DNA of 64,000 bases from the NCBI GenBank assembly GCA_002290645.2, contig NMOS02000005.1, forward strand, positions 1-64,000, read 5' to 3'. Positions 1 through 8,283 of this stretch are shown one piece after another. The position numbers and the translations under genes were made by a program. Below the pieces are notes generated by a model that saw only the letters and a program-made list of their open reading frames with translations, did not search any database and was not told the origin of the DNA. This stretch comes from Candidatus Aquirickettsiella gammari (GTDB taxonomy: Bacteria > Pseudomonadota > Gammaproteobacteria > Diplorickettsiales > Diplorickettsiaceae). Every line of letters begins with the position of its first letter. Within the stretch, counting starts at the first letter, position 1.

Positions 1-46
1 GATTTAATGCTGCCTTTTCTTCTTCGTTAAGTTTAAGTTTTATCAT
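1..46 (-). CDS. 5' end of an unidentified protein, truncated by the window edge
   Basis: Reading the minus strand from an ATG at 46 gives 15 open codons, MIKLKLNEEEKAALN, before the window ends. The start is hydrophilic and helix-prone. It resembles the first residues of some helix-turn-helix transposases of the IS630 type, but 15 residues cannot identify a family. The ribosome-binding site is weak. The AT-rich, gene-poor flank that follows would suit the edge of a mobile element. This is inference only. Confidence 0.35.
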   Translation of the reverse strand, partial: MIKLKLNEEEKAALN

Positions 47-182
47 CCGCTTTAAGGTGTTAAAAAATAATACTCAACAATAAATTATATTTAATATTTT
101 TTCTAGATATTTAATGCAGTCCGCTTACCTTTTTTAATTTATTTTTTTATAAAATAACTCTATTTAATAAAATAATTTAGCT

Positions 183-213
183 ATTTATAGTTAATCTAAG
201 ATTAACTATAAAT
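183..213. repeat. 14-bp perfect inverted repeat
   Basis: The arms at 183-196 and 200-213 are perfectly complementary with a 3-nt centre (TAA). The stem is almost all A/T with no T-run directly after it on either strand. It could be a weak hairpin at the end of the glutamate dehydrogenase transcript or an operator-like site; there is no evidence to choose. Confidence 0.5.
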
Positions 214-280
214 TCTGTTATGAAATTGACGAGGTATTTATTTTTTAATTTTAGGGAAAAGCTAACGTTAGATAGTAGAA

Positions 281-307
281 CAAATAAAAAACTAAAATTT
301 TTAGTTT
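281..307 (-). terminator. Possible terminator of the glutamate dehydrogenase gene
   Basis: A 9-bp perfect inverted repeat (289-297 with 299-307, one central base) lies about 65 bases past the minus-strand stop codon. On the minus strand it is followed by a run rich in T. The stem is AT-only apart from one pair per arm, so its stability is low and the call is tentative. Confidence 0.35.
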
Positions 308-370
308 CAAAAAAAACCATTAACTTTTTTTTAATTCTAAAAAACTTTAGCTATAACAACTGGATTTTTA

Positions 371-3300
371 TTAGCTTGCTACTTGCGATAGGCCGGAAGC
401 CTCTACCATACTCACCAGTTCGCGAATAACCACCGAAAACATCATTAATTTTAATTCGCCTGTGCTACGAAGGTCGGCTAAAAATTGTTCCCAGCGTCTA
501 ATAAAGGCTTGATTATCCAAGGTCCATTGCTCTAAGCAAGTCTTATTATTCCCTTGCTTATCCAGAACACATTGGAGGATAATAACCGTCAGGTGACGTT
601 GCTGAATATATAGATCATCTAACAAAATAACCCTAGCGAGCGTGTCCCATAAGGTTTCTATCGCTAATTTCATGATCTGGGATCGTAACCAAGTAAGCCC
701 AAATTTTTCACCGACCATAAAATAAAGTTCTGCTACGTCTTGCAAGGATAAATTATTTTTCTGTGCTGCTTCAATGATATCCAGCAAGGCATATTCATGG
801 TCCACACTGGCAATACGTTTAGCCACCGCTTCAGATATACCGGCTTCAATAAGACCTTGTACATTCCTTTCCCAAAATTCGCGTTCTTCGCCAATCAGCA
901 AGTCCGGTAATTTTTTATTAAGGGTGACAATAGATTGTCTAAATTTATCAACCATCCCTAAAATATCCGTCAATTGATCCTTATAATTATAAATAAACCA
1001 ACGCGTCGCTCGCCGTATCAGTCGATTAAATTGTCGCATAATTGCGTAACGTGTGACAGGGGCGACATCATCACTTAAATTTTCGGCGATACCAAGTAAT
1101 TCTGAAAAACCAAATACATGATGCGCAATTGCATAAGCACGTGCAATAGAAGCAATATCGGCACCTATTTCGGTCTTTAAACGAAATACAAAGGTAATGC
1201 CCATATCATTGACCATAGCATTACTAATCTTAGTGGCGATGATTTCGCGTCGCAAACTATGATGTTGCATAAATTTGGGAAAACGACCCCGCAAAGGCTT
1301 AGGAAAAGCAGATTCTAAAACGCGCGTTAAATAATCTTCTTCTAAAGTATCCATTTCCAGTAATTCGGCTTTTACCCACATCTTGGTATAGGCTAATAAA
1401 ACCGCAATTTCAGGGCTGGTTAAACCTTTACCTAAGGCTTTACGTTCTAGTAATGCTTTTTCGTCCGGTAGAAACTCTAAAGCTCTATCTAATTTCCCAT
1501 GTCGTTCCAATTCTTGAATATAGCGTCGATGAAATTCTAATTCTTGTTGAGCATGCATAGCAGCCAAACTTATCGTACGTGTTTGACAGTAATTATCATA
1601 AAGAACTAATTTAGCAATTTCATCCGTCATTTCGGCTAATAATTCATTACGTTGCGCTAAGGTCATCTCACCTACAGCCACAACGGCATTTAATAAAATC
1701 TTGCAATTAACTTCGTGATCAGAGCAATCCACGCCAGCAGAATTATCAATAAAGTCGGTATAAATTAATCCTCCATTTAGCGCATACTCAACTCGACCTA
1801 GTTGTGTTAAACCTAGATTTCCTCCTTCAGCAACAATACGACAACGCAATGCTTCAGCGTCTATACGTAAATTATCATTGGTCCGATCGCCAACATCAAC
1901 ATTTCTTTCGCTTGAGGATTTAACATAAGTCCCAATACCGCCGTTCCACAACAAGTCTACCTTTGCTTTTAATATCGCGCGGATTAAACCATCTGGCGCA
2001 ATGGAGTCTTGGCTAATGCCTAACAACTGCTTAATTTCAGGCGACAAAACGATTGATTTTTGCGAACGAAGAAAAACACCACCGCCTTTAGAAATTAAAG
2101 TCTTAGTATAATCTTGCCAACTTGAACGTGGTAATTTAAATAAGCGTTGTCGCTCTTGAAAACTTTTGGCTGCATCCGGATTAGGATCGATAAAAATATG
2201 CATATGATTAAATGCGGCGACGAGCTTAATATGATGAGATAGCAACATTCCATTACCAAAAACATCACCTGACATGTCGCCGATCCCAACGACGGTAAAA
2301 TCATCTTTATCCGGGTTTAAACCTAACGCTCTACAATGACGTTTGACAGACTCCCAAGCCCCGCGCGCGGTAATACCCATTTTTTTATGGTCATAGCCGA
2401 CACTACCACCAGAAGCAAAGGCATCTCCTAACCAAAAGTGATATTCCGCCGCAATCGCATTGGCAATATCAGAAAAACTAGCGGTACCTTTATCCGCTGC
2501 AACGACTAGATAAGGGTCTTCTTCGTCATAACGAACCACATCCTGCGGATAGATGACAACACCGTTTTGTAAATTATCGGTCAAATCTAATAGACCACGC
2601 ATAAAAGTTTGATAACACGCCACCACTTCATTCATAACGGCTTCACGATCACCACTTTCGGGTAAGCGTTTGCACACGAATCCACCTTTTGCGCCTGCAG
2701 GAACAATAACCGCATTTTTAACCTGCTGCGCCTTCATTAACCCCAAAATTTCGGTACGAAAATCCTCACGTCTATCTGACCAGCGAATACCTCCACGGGC
2801 TACCTTCGCCGCCCTTAAATGGACCGCTTCAACACGCGGCGAATACACAAAAATTTCATACATCGGTCTTGGTAAGGGCAAATCGGTGATTCGACTCGGA
2901 TCTAATTTAAACGCAAGCCAAGGTTTAGGTTTATTGTGTTTATCTTTTTGATAGTAATTAGTGCGCAAGGTCGCTTGAATCACTTCGAAAAGGTTTCGCA
3001 AAATGCGATCTTCATCGAGACTCAGCACCGCATCTAAGGCGGTTTGTAAACTTTTTTCCAAACTAGCAATCACGCTACCGGCTTCATCTTGACGACTCGG
3101 ATCAAAATAATATTTAAATAGTTTAACTAAGATTTTAGCAATCCCGGCATTACGCGATACCACGATTTCTACATAGGCTTGACTAAAAGGCACACCAATT
3201 TGGCGTAGATATTTTGTATAGGCTCTTAGTATAGAAACTTCCCGCCAAGTCAATTGGCCTGCAAGTATTAAGCGATTAAAACCGTCATTCTCAACTTCGC

Positions 3301-5230
3301 CAGACCATATCTTGCTAAACGCTTCTTGAAAAATTTCCTTGACTTGTGAAACATCAACATCATCAATATGTACCGGTTTAACACCAAAATCATTAATCCA
3401 AATGCGATGACAATCAGGCAAGGTAATTTCTTGCGGCCACTCATCCATGACCCGCAGTCCCATATTCTCGAGCACGGGCAAAGCATCCGATAAAATGATA
3501 GGTTTATCGGCTTGAAATAACTTAAACCGTAAAGGAACTATTTTTTCATTAACAGAGGGATAAAAATTCATCTCTAAAGGATGGGCGGATGAGATCCTTT
3601 CTAATTGTTCAATATCATGAACGGCGGTATTGGCCGAGAAACTATCGCGATAACCACTCGGAAAGGCATACATATATTTTTGTATAAGTCGAGCCCCTTC
3701 CTCTTCTCCGTAATACTCAAGCAAAGCTTGGCGTAATTCTTCTTTCCAAGAACGTGCTACTTCTACGAGCTGTGCTTCTATTTTTTTGACGTCATAACTT
3801 AGATCTTTTTTAGGATCAGTGCGAATTAAAAAATGGATGCGAGCCAAATTTGAATCGCCAAAAAGTGTTGAGAAACCTATTTCTATCCCAGAAAACTCTC
3901 GTACTAAAATTTTCTCCATTTGCCGTTGTAGTTCGGTATTTAACTGCTCTTTAGGGAGATAAACCAAGCAAGAAATAAAACGTCGATAATTATCTTGCCT
4001 GACAAATAAACGTACAGCGCGTTGTTCTTGGATATGTAAAATACCTAAAGCTAATTGAGTGAGCTCATTGACAGAAGCTTGAAATAAATCATCGCGCGGT
4101 AAACTCGATAAAATATCCAACAAGGCCTTTCCTGCATGGCCTTTTAAGGGTAAATTTGAGTTTTGTAAAATTAATTGTATTTTACGTCGAATAAGCGGGA
4201 TACTGCGAGGATCACTGTGGTAAACAGTCGATGTATAAAGACCGATAAAACGTCTTTCACCAACTAACTCTCCCCGCTCATTAAAACGTTTAACGCCTAT
4301 ATAATCCGCATACACAGAGCGATGAACCCTAGATTTACTATTCGTTTTAGAGATAACCAGTATTTGTGGAGAAAAAGCTAAACGACGCGCCTCGGGTGGT
4401 AACTCGGTGAGAAGTTTTTCTTCCTTACCTCTCGTTTCATCTCTTAACACACCTAAACCTGACTTTTTGATCATACGTAAAGTTTTATGGTCTTTACTTA
4501 GATCATAATCACGACACCCTAAAAAGGTAAAATGATTACTCAACAGCCAAGCTAGAAAATCTTTAGATTCTGCCACATCTTCTGGATCATAAGGGGGCGA
4601 ATTTTGCTTTAACTCCTGCAAACAACCCTGCATCCTAGAGCGCATCTCTGGCCAATCTTTTACCACTAAATTAACCTGCTCTAATACCGTTTCAAGTTTT
4701 TTAGCCAGCTTATGCAGAATTTCAGCGTCTGATTCTTTATCAATTTCCAAATAAACCAAGGCTTCAACTTGTTTATCCGCTAAAGCCGTATCATAGGGTA
4801 AAACCTCTACTACTTTCCCTTGTTGGTTACGCCGTAATTTTATATTACCTAAATGGACACTAAAATAAATATCAAAGCCTTGTCGATTTACCTCCATTCG
4901 TGTGGAGTCTACTAAGAAAGGCTTATCCTCGGTAACAAGCTGAACAACACTGTACTTTGTCTCCCAAGCATCTTTTTCAAGACTAGGATTATAAACGCGA
5001 ATCTTCGCTTGACCTGGCAAACGCTGGTAAAGAAGGTTCCAATGGGAAGCAAGCGCCGCCGCTAAATTTTCTACAGAGCAACTGGCTAATGCCTCTAAAT
5101 CCGTATGAGCGTAATATTGCTGCGCAAAAACAGCGAATAACTTGGATTGCTCTTTGGGCACTTTTTGTTGTGCAAATCTTAAAATTTTCTCTAAAATCGA
5201 TTTATAAACACGGTTAGTAAGGTTGTTCAT
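371..5230 (-). CDS. gdhB: NAD-specific glutamate dehydrogenase, large (GDH-180-like) type
   Basis: This 1619-residue protein has the length and architecture of the bacterial large NAD-dependent glutamate dehydrogenases (Bac_GDH family), which oxidatively deaminate glutamate to 2-oxoglutarate. The long N-terminal half carries ACT-like regulatory regions. The catalytic core contains VPAGAKGGFVCKR at about residues 840-853, with the lysine-bearing glycine motif of glutamate dehydrogenases, and the nucleotide-binding segment VVGIGDMSGDVFGNGML at about 976-993. The ATG start at 5230 is preceded by AT-rich sequence and the divergent ubiG. It stands alone as a single-gene unit. Its likely role is catabolic: feeding amino-acid carbon into the TCA cycle, consistent with the citrate synthase gene elsewhere in the window. 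The frame is intact throughout. Confidence 0.96.
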   Translation of the reverse strand: MNNLTNRVYKSILEKILRFAQQKVPKEQSKLFAVFAQQYYAHTDLEALASCSVENLAAALASHWNLLYQRLPGQAKIRVYNPSLEKDAWETKYSVVQLVTEDKPFLVDSTRMEVNRQGFDIYFSVHLGNIKLRRNQQGKVVEVLPYDTALADKQVEALVYLEIDKESDAEILHKLAKKLETVLEQVNLVVKDWPEMRSRMQGCLQELKQNSPPYDPEDVAESKDFLAWLLSNHFTFLGCRDYDLSKDHKTLRMIKKSGLGVLRDETRGKEEKLLTELPPEARRLAFSPQILVISKTNSKSRVHRSVYADYIGVKRFNERGELVGERRFIGLYTSTVYHSDPRSIPLIRRKIQLILQNSNLPLKGHAGKALLDILSSLPRDDLFQASVNELTQLALGILHIQEQRAVRLFVRQDNYRRFISCLVYLPKEQLNTELQRQMEKILVREFSGIEIGFSTLFGDSNLARIHFLIRTDPKKDLSYDVKKIEAQLVEVARSWKEELRQALLEYYGEEEGARLIQKYMYAFPSGYRDSFSANTAVHDIEQLERISSAHPLEMNFYPSVNEKIVPLRFKLFQADKPIILSDALPVLENMGLRVMDEWPQEITLPDCHRIWINDFGVKPVHIDDVDVSQVKEIFQEAFSKIWSGEVENDGFNRLILAGQLTWREVSILRAYTKYLRQIGVPFSQAYVEIVVSRNAGIAKILVKLFKYYFDPSRQDEAGSVIASLEKSLQTALDAVLSLDEDRILRNLFEVIQATLRTNYYQKDKHNKPKPWLAFKLDPSRITDLPLPRPMYEIFVYSPRVEAVHLRAAKVARGGIRWSDRREDFRTEILGLMKAQQVKNAVIVPAGAKGGFVCKRLPESGDREAVMNEVVACYQTFMRGLLDLTDNLQNGVVIYPQDVVRYDEEDPYLVVAADKGTASFSDIANAIAAEYHFWLGDAFASGGSVGYDHKKMGITARGAWESVKRHCRALGLNPDKDDFTVVGIGDMSGDVFGNGMLLSHHIKLVAAFNHMHIFIDPNPDAAKSFQERQRLFKLPRSSWQDYTKTLISKGGGVFLRSQKSIVLSPEIKQLLGISQDSIAPDGLIRAILKAKVDLLWNGGIGTYVKSSSERNVDVGDRTNDNLRIDAEALRCRIVAEGGNLGLTQLGRVEYALNGGLIYTDFIDNSAGVDCSDHEVNCKILLNAVVAVGEMTLAQRNELLAEMTDEIAKLVLYDNYCQTRTISLAAMHAQQELEFHRRYIQELERHGKLDRALEFLPDEKALLERKALGKGLTSPEIAVLLAYTKMWVKAELLEMDTLEEDYLTRVLESAFPKPLRGRFPKFMQHHSLRREIIATKISNAMVNDMGITFVFRLKTEIGADIASIARAYAIAHHVFGFSELLGIAENLSDDVAPVTRYAIMRQFNRLIRRATRWFIYNYKDQLTDILGMVDKFRQSIVTLNKKLPDLLIGEEREFWERNVQGLIEAGISEAVAKRIASVDHEYALLDIIEAAQKNNLSLQDVAELYFMVGEKFGLTWLRSQIMKLAIETLWDTLARVILLDDLYIQQRHLTVIILQCVLDKQGNNKTCLEQWTLDNQAFIRRWEQFLADLRSTGELKLMMFSVVIRELVSMVEASGLSQVAS

Positions 5231-5364
5231 ATTGAACTAAAAAGATTGAGTGATAACATTCCCCATATCGGTTGGCGGGCTATCCCTAAATCCCTACACT
5301 CCTGTTTATAACCAATAGACACATTATAAGGGGTCAAGTAAACTAGCCCATTGTAATACGCTCC

Positions 5365-6102
5365 ATGCAAAAAACCAATGAGAACGATCTAAACTTTATG
5401 TCAGCTTCTAATAGCGATCCAGTAGAAATCCGTAAATTCACCCAGATGGCTGAACAATGGTGGGATCCCCAAGGTGTTTGCAAGCCCTTGCATGCAATCA
5501 ATCCATTGCGTTTAAGCTTTATAAAAAAACAATCACCGCCCTCCGGACAAAAAGTAATCGATATTGGCTGTGGCGGTGGGCTATTAACTGAGGCCCTTAG
5601 CCTAGCAGGCGCACAAGTAACCGGTGTCGATAAAAGCGATGTCCTCATTGAGCTTGCCCAAAAACATGCTAAAGAGAATCAACTTACGATTGAATATCTC
5701 GCTTCCGATGCCGAATCGCTCATCAAAAGGCAAAGCCAATCATTCGATATCGTCTGTTGTATGGAACTACTAGAACACGTTCCCGATCCAAGTTCACTGA
5801 TTCAGGCTTGTAGTGCCTTAGCTAAACCCGGTGCTTGGGTATTTTTTTCGAGCATCAATCGTAATCCTCGTGCTTATTCATTAGCCATTATCGGCGCTGA
5901 ATATTTACTCAAACTTTTGCCGCGTGGCACACACGATTATAAAAAATTTATTCGCCCCTCCGAGCTTGCCACTAGCGCCCGATTAGCGGGGTTAACACTC
6001 AAACAACTCCAAGGAATTCGCTATAATCCTCTAACACAACAGTATGCATTAACAGAAGATATTAGCGTCAACTATCTAGCTGCTTTACAAAAAAGATCCT
6101 AA
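5365..6102 (+). CDS. ubiG: Ubiquinone biosynthesis O-methyltransferase UbiG
   Basis: This is a class I SAM-dependent methyltransferase of 245 residues that performs both O-methylations in ubiquinone synthesis. The SAM-binding motif VIDIGCGGGLLTEALSLAG starts near residue 63, and the post-motif MELLEHVPDP lies at about 133-142. The N-terminal segment EIRKFTQMAEQWWDPQGVCKPLHAINPLRL, shown here only as family signature WWDPQG...PLH.INPLRL, is typical of UbiG. Two starts are possible: ATG at 5365, used here, and ATG at 5398 (giving MSASNSD), neither with a strong ribosome-binding site. The next gene follows after 3 bases, so the two are probably co-transcribed. Divergent from the glutamate dehydrogenase gene. 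Confidence 0.95.
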   Translation: MQKTNENDLNFMSASNSDPVEIRKFTQMAEQWWDPQGVCKPLHAINPLRLSFIKKQSPPSGQKVIDIGCGGGLLTEALSLAGAQVTGVDKSDVLIELAQKHAKENQLTIEYLASDAESLIKRQSQSFDIVCCMELLEHVPDPSSLIQACSALAKPGAWVFFSSINRNPRAYSLAIIGAEYLLKLLPRGTHDYKKFIRPSELATSARLAGLTLKQLQGIRYNPLTQQYALTEDISVNYLAALQKRS

Positions 6103-6105
6103 ATT

Positions 6106-6792
6106 ATGTCGCCTTCAATCTTAATGCACGCAAAGATACAGGGAATACTTTTTGATCTCGATGGAACCTTACTCGATACAGCCGGCGATCTGGCGGCCAC
6201 TCTCAATAAGGTTTTAGCCAGCCAGCAGATAAAACCACTACACTTTGATACGATTCGACCTGCCATCTCCACCGGCATTTCTGGCTTGTTAGCACTGGGA
6301 CTCAACATCAAAGAGCAAGATCCAGCGTTTCCCTCGTTACGCCAACAATTTATTAATTACTATAAACAACATATTTACGTGTACACGCATTTATTTCCTG
6401 GTATAGAAACTTTAATTAATTATTTACAAGAAAATAAATGGCCCTGGGGCATCGTAACCAACAAGTCTTCTGCCTTAACGATAGATTTAGTTAAGCAGTT
6501 TCCTTTGCTAAATAGTGCAAAGTGTATTATTGCCGGAGACACCTTAAAGCATAGCAAACCCCATCCTCAACCCTTACTACATGCTTGTCAGTACCTAAAG
6601 TGCACTCCTGAAAATTGTATCTATATTGGCGATGCCCAACGCGACATTGAAGCGGCTAATGCGGCGGGCATGTATAGCTTTATCGCCTATTATGGTTATA
6701 TCCACCCTAAAGAAGATGTTACGGCTTGGAATGCCAGTGCTATTATCTCTTCTCCACTCGATATTATTGAGCGCTTAAAACGCTTAAGATAA
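6106..6792 (+). CDS. gph: HAD-family phosphatase: phosphoglycolate phosphatase (Gph) or MurNAc-6-phosphate phosphatase (MupP)
   Basis: A 228-residue haloacid dehalogenase-superfamily hydrolase. Motif I, DLDGTLLDT, starts at residue 17 (nucleophile Asp17, general acid Asp19). Motif II is the threonine in VTNKSSA, motif III the lysine in SKPHPQP, and motif IV the aspartates in YIGDAQRDIEAA. It follows ubiG by 3 bases. In Pseudomonas the HAD phosphatase next to ubiG is MupP, which dephosphorylates N-acetylmuramate 6-phosphate in cell-wall recycling, so mupP is a real alternative to gph; an AmpG-type permease lies 4 kb away. An ATG at 6124 (residue 7) is an alternative start. The 3' end overlaps the convergent unknown gene by 9 bases. 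Confidence 0.88.
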   Translation: MSPSILMHAKIQGILFDLDGTLLDTAGDLAATLNKVLASQQIKPLHFDTIRPAISTGISGLLALGLNIKEQDPAFPSLRQQFINYYKQHIYVYTHLFPGIETLINYLQENKWPWGIVTNKSSALTIDLVKQFPLLNSAKCIIAGDTLKHSKPHPQPLLHACQYLKCTPENCIYIGDAQRDIEAANAAGMYSFIAYYGYIHPKEDVTAWNASAIISSPLDIIERLKRLR

Positions 6793-7452
6793 AGACTGTA
6801 TTGTTAAGCGCTCATCTTGATGTTCTCTGACTTTGGCAGATAAGTGATCGTACTGTAATGCTAAAGGAGATGGAGATAAATACTTAGATAATTTAGGTCG
6901 TTTTTTTGGAACAGAATTACATTCCAAAAGAACTCCAGCACTCCTTTTTTTTGCCGCACTCAAAACAGGAAAGAAACGAACAAAAGGAAAATTACTTTTA
7001 TCATCGGTTTTTTTATCTAACAAAGCTTGCAAATGTTCATGAAAAACCTTCTTAGATGAGAGTTCAGCCCACTCCAGCATACACTCATACAGTTCTAATG
7101 GTTCGATACTAAAACTTTCCGGCTCACAGCTCATTAGATCAAAAATAGCGCTTCTTAAAAACCAGGTTACATCCCCTACACGTACAAACAATGAAGCAAA
7201 AATTTTTATTAAGATTTCTAGCTCTATAAAATGTCTCGACACAAAACTAACTTGACTATCTTCATTTTCGCTTTCCTCGTCTTTATCCCTTTTCTCTACC
7301 TCTAATTTTTCGATGGCCTCCAACTCTTTTATCTCTTGTAAATCTTGCTCTAATTTAAACAGTAATTCAGCAAATCGACCTTTTAAAACAATACTTTTGT
7401 CTTCAGAATAATGAGTCGCTTGTGCTTTGTTAATTTTGTTACTTAGCATCAT
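6784..7452 (-). CDS. Unrecognised 222-residue protein with a bipartite nuclear-localisation-like segment
   Basis: I do not recognise this protein. It is intracellular in appearance: no signal peptide and no clear membrane segment. An N-terminal half rich in Glu/Lys (about residues 28-70) is likely helical or coiled and contains an acidic stretch. The C-terminal part has two basic clusters, KKR at 168-170 and PKKRPKL at 182-188, separated by about 12 residues, which is the arrangement of a classical bipartite nuclear localisation signal. In a host-associated bacterium this makes it a candidate secreted effector, but nothing in the sequence proves secretion. The start is a tandem ATG at 7452/7449. 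Its 3' end overlaps the convergent phosphatase gene by 9 bases. Alternatively it is a lineage-specific protein whose basic patch binds nucleic acid. Confidence 0.75.
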   Translation of the reverse strand: MMLSNKINKAQATHYSEDKSIVLKGRFAELLFKLEQDLQEIKELEAIEKLEVEKRDKDEESENEDSQVSFVSRHFIELEILIKIFASLFVRVGDVTWFLRSAIFDLMSCEPESFSIEPLELYECMLEWAELSSKKVFHEHLQALLDKKTDDKSNFPFVRFFPVLSAAKKRSAGVLLECNSVPKKRPKLSKYLSPSPLALQYDHLSAKVREHQDERLTIQSLS

Positions 7453-7594
7453 CCATTCTTTTAAGTCATTTAATAATAATGGGTTTTATATTTAACTTAA
7501 TCTTAGCAAGGCAAATGGCCACATTTAATGAGAAAACCAAGAAAGTTGTTTTTTTGCTATACTTGAATTCCTCATTGTTACTCGAGGATAAAGC

Positions 7595-7990
7595 ATGTCA
7601 ACTACTAATAATCTGCCAGAACCTACATTACGTGTCAAAACAAGGCCTAATGATGCCAATAAAGGCGGTGATATTTTTGGCGGGTGGTTAATGTCGCAAA
7701 TCGATATTGCTGGAGCTATTGTAGCCGCCCAACGGACAAAGGGTCCCGTTGTAACGGTCGCTGTAAAAGAATTAAAATTTCTACAACCCTTATTTATTTA
7801 TGATATCGCAAGTTTTTATACTAAGGTTACCACCGTGGGCAAAACTTCGGTGACAGTTGAGGTAGAGGTATATGCAGAACGTTATCAAGAAGGTGTAAAT
7901 TTATCTGCCCATATTAAAGTTTCAGAGGCTAGCCTTGTGTATGTGGCCGTATCAAAACCCGGTAAAAAACGTTTGATCCCAACCGAATAA
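7595..7990 (+). CDS. yciA: Acyl-CoA thioesterase, YciA-like hotdog fold
   Basis: A 131-residue single-hotdog thioesterase that hydrolyses acyl-CoAs to free acid and CoA. The segment RPNDANKGGDIFGGWLMSQID at about residues 17-37 has the catalytic aspartate and the glycine-rich helix typical of the YciA/ACOT group. VAVKELKFLQPL forms the central strand that follows. The ATG at 7595 has GAGGA about 8 bases upstream. It is convergent with minE, with 14 bases between stop codons. Membrane-free and cytoplasmic. The substrate range cannot be read from the sequence. Confidence 0.9.
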   Translation: MSTTNNLPEPTLRVKTRPNDANKGGDIFGGWLMSQIDIAGAIVAAQRTKGPVVTVAVKELKFLQPLFIYDIASFYTKVTTVGKTSVTVEVEVYAERYQEGVNLSAHIKVSEASLVYVAVSKPGKKRLIPTE

Positions 7991-8004
7991 TTATTAACCC
8001 TTTA

Positions 8005-8283
8005 TTAGGCGCTACTTCCTATGCTCATTTCCGCATTTGGCAAGGTTATGTTTAATTCCAATATAGAGCAGTTCCCTGTTCTTTCGAGCTCGACTTTAAC
8101 CTGATCTTGGTCGATATCAACATATTTAGCAATTACCTCGATCAACTCTTGTTGTAACTTAGGTAGAAAATCAGAATTATTTTCAGTTCTACGCTCATGA
8201 GAAACAATAATTTGTAACCGCTCCTTAGCAAGCGAAGCGGTATTTTTGGGTCGATTTCCAAAAATATAATTTAATAAGCTCAT
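8005..8283 (-). CDS. minE: Cell division topological specificity factor MinE
   Basis: A 92-residue MinE. The N-terminal part, LLNYIFGNRPKNTASLAKERL, shown in brief as NYIFG...ASLAKERLQ, is the membrane-targeting and anti-MinCD region that stimulates MinD ATPase. The C-terminal half is the topological-specificity/dimerisation domain. MinE drives pole-to-pole oscillation that keeps the division ring at midcell. Its ATG overlaps the minD stop codon by 4 bases (ATGA), so the two are translationally coupled. Length is close to the E. coli protein (88). Confidence 0.95.
   Translation of the reverse strand: MSLLNYIFGNRPKNTASLAKERLQIIVSHERRTENNSDFLPKLQQELIEVIAKYVDIDQDQVKVELERTGNCSILELNITLPNAEMSIGSSA

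Larger units (their letters stand above)
47..370. other. AT-rich intergenic spacer without a convincing gene
   Basis: This spacer of more than 300 bases lies between the truncated leftmost ORF and the 3' end of the NAD-glutamate dehydrogenase gene. It is extremely AT-rich. It holds two inverted repeats (183-213 and 289-307). An open frame of 69 codons at 220-429 overlaps the dehydrogenase gene on the other strand and looks like chance. No RNA gene is recognisable. Confidence 0.6.

Noticed and set aside
220-429. 69-codon plus-strand frame in the AT-rich left spacer
   Set aside because: It overlaps the 3' end of the glutamate dehydrogenase gene on the other strand, is dominated by Phe/Leu/Lys/Asn from AT-rich sequence and has no ribosome-binding site.
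2670-2951. Antisense frames inside the glutamate dehydrogenase, groEL, ffh, relA and topA genes
   Set aside because: These frames mirror strongly conserved coding sequence on the other strand, have no ribosome-binding sites and encode low-complexity products.
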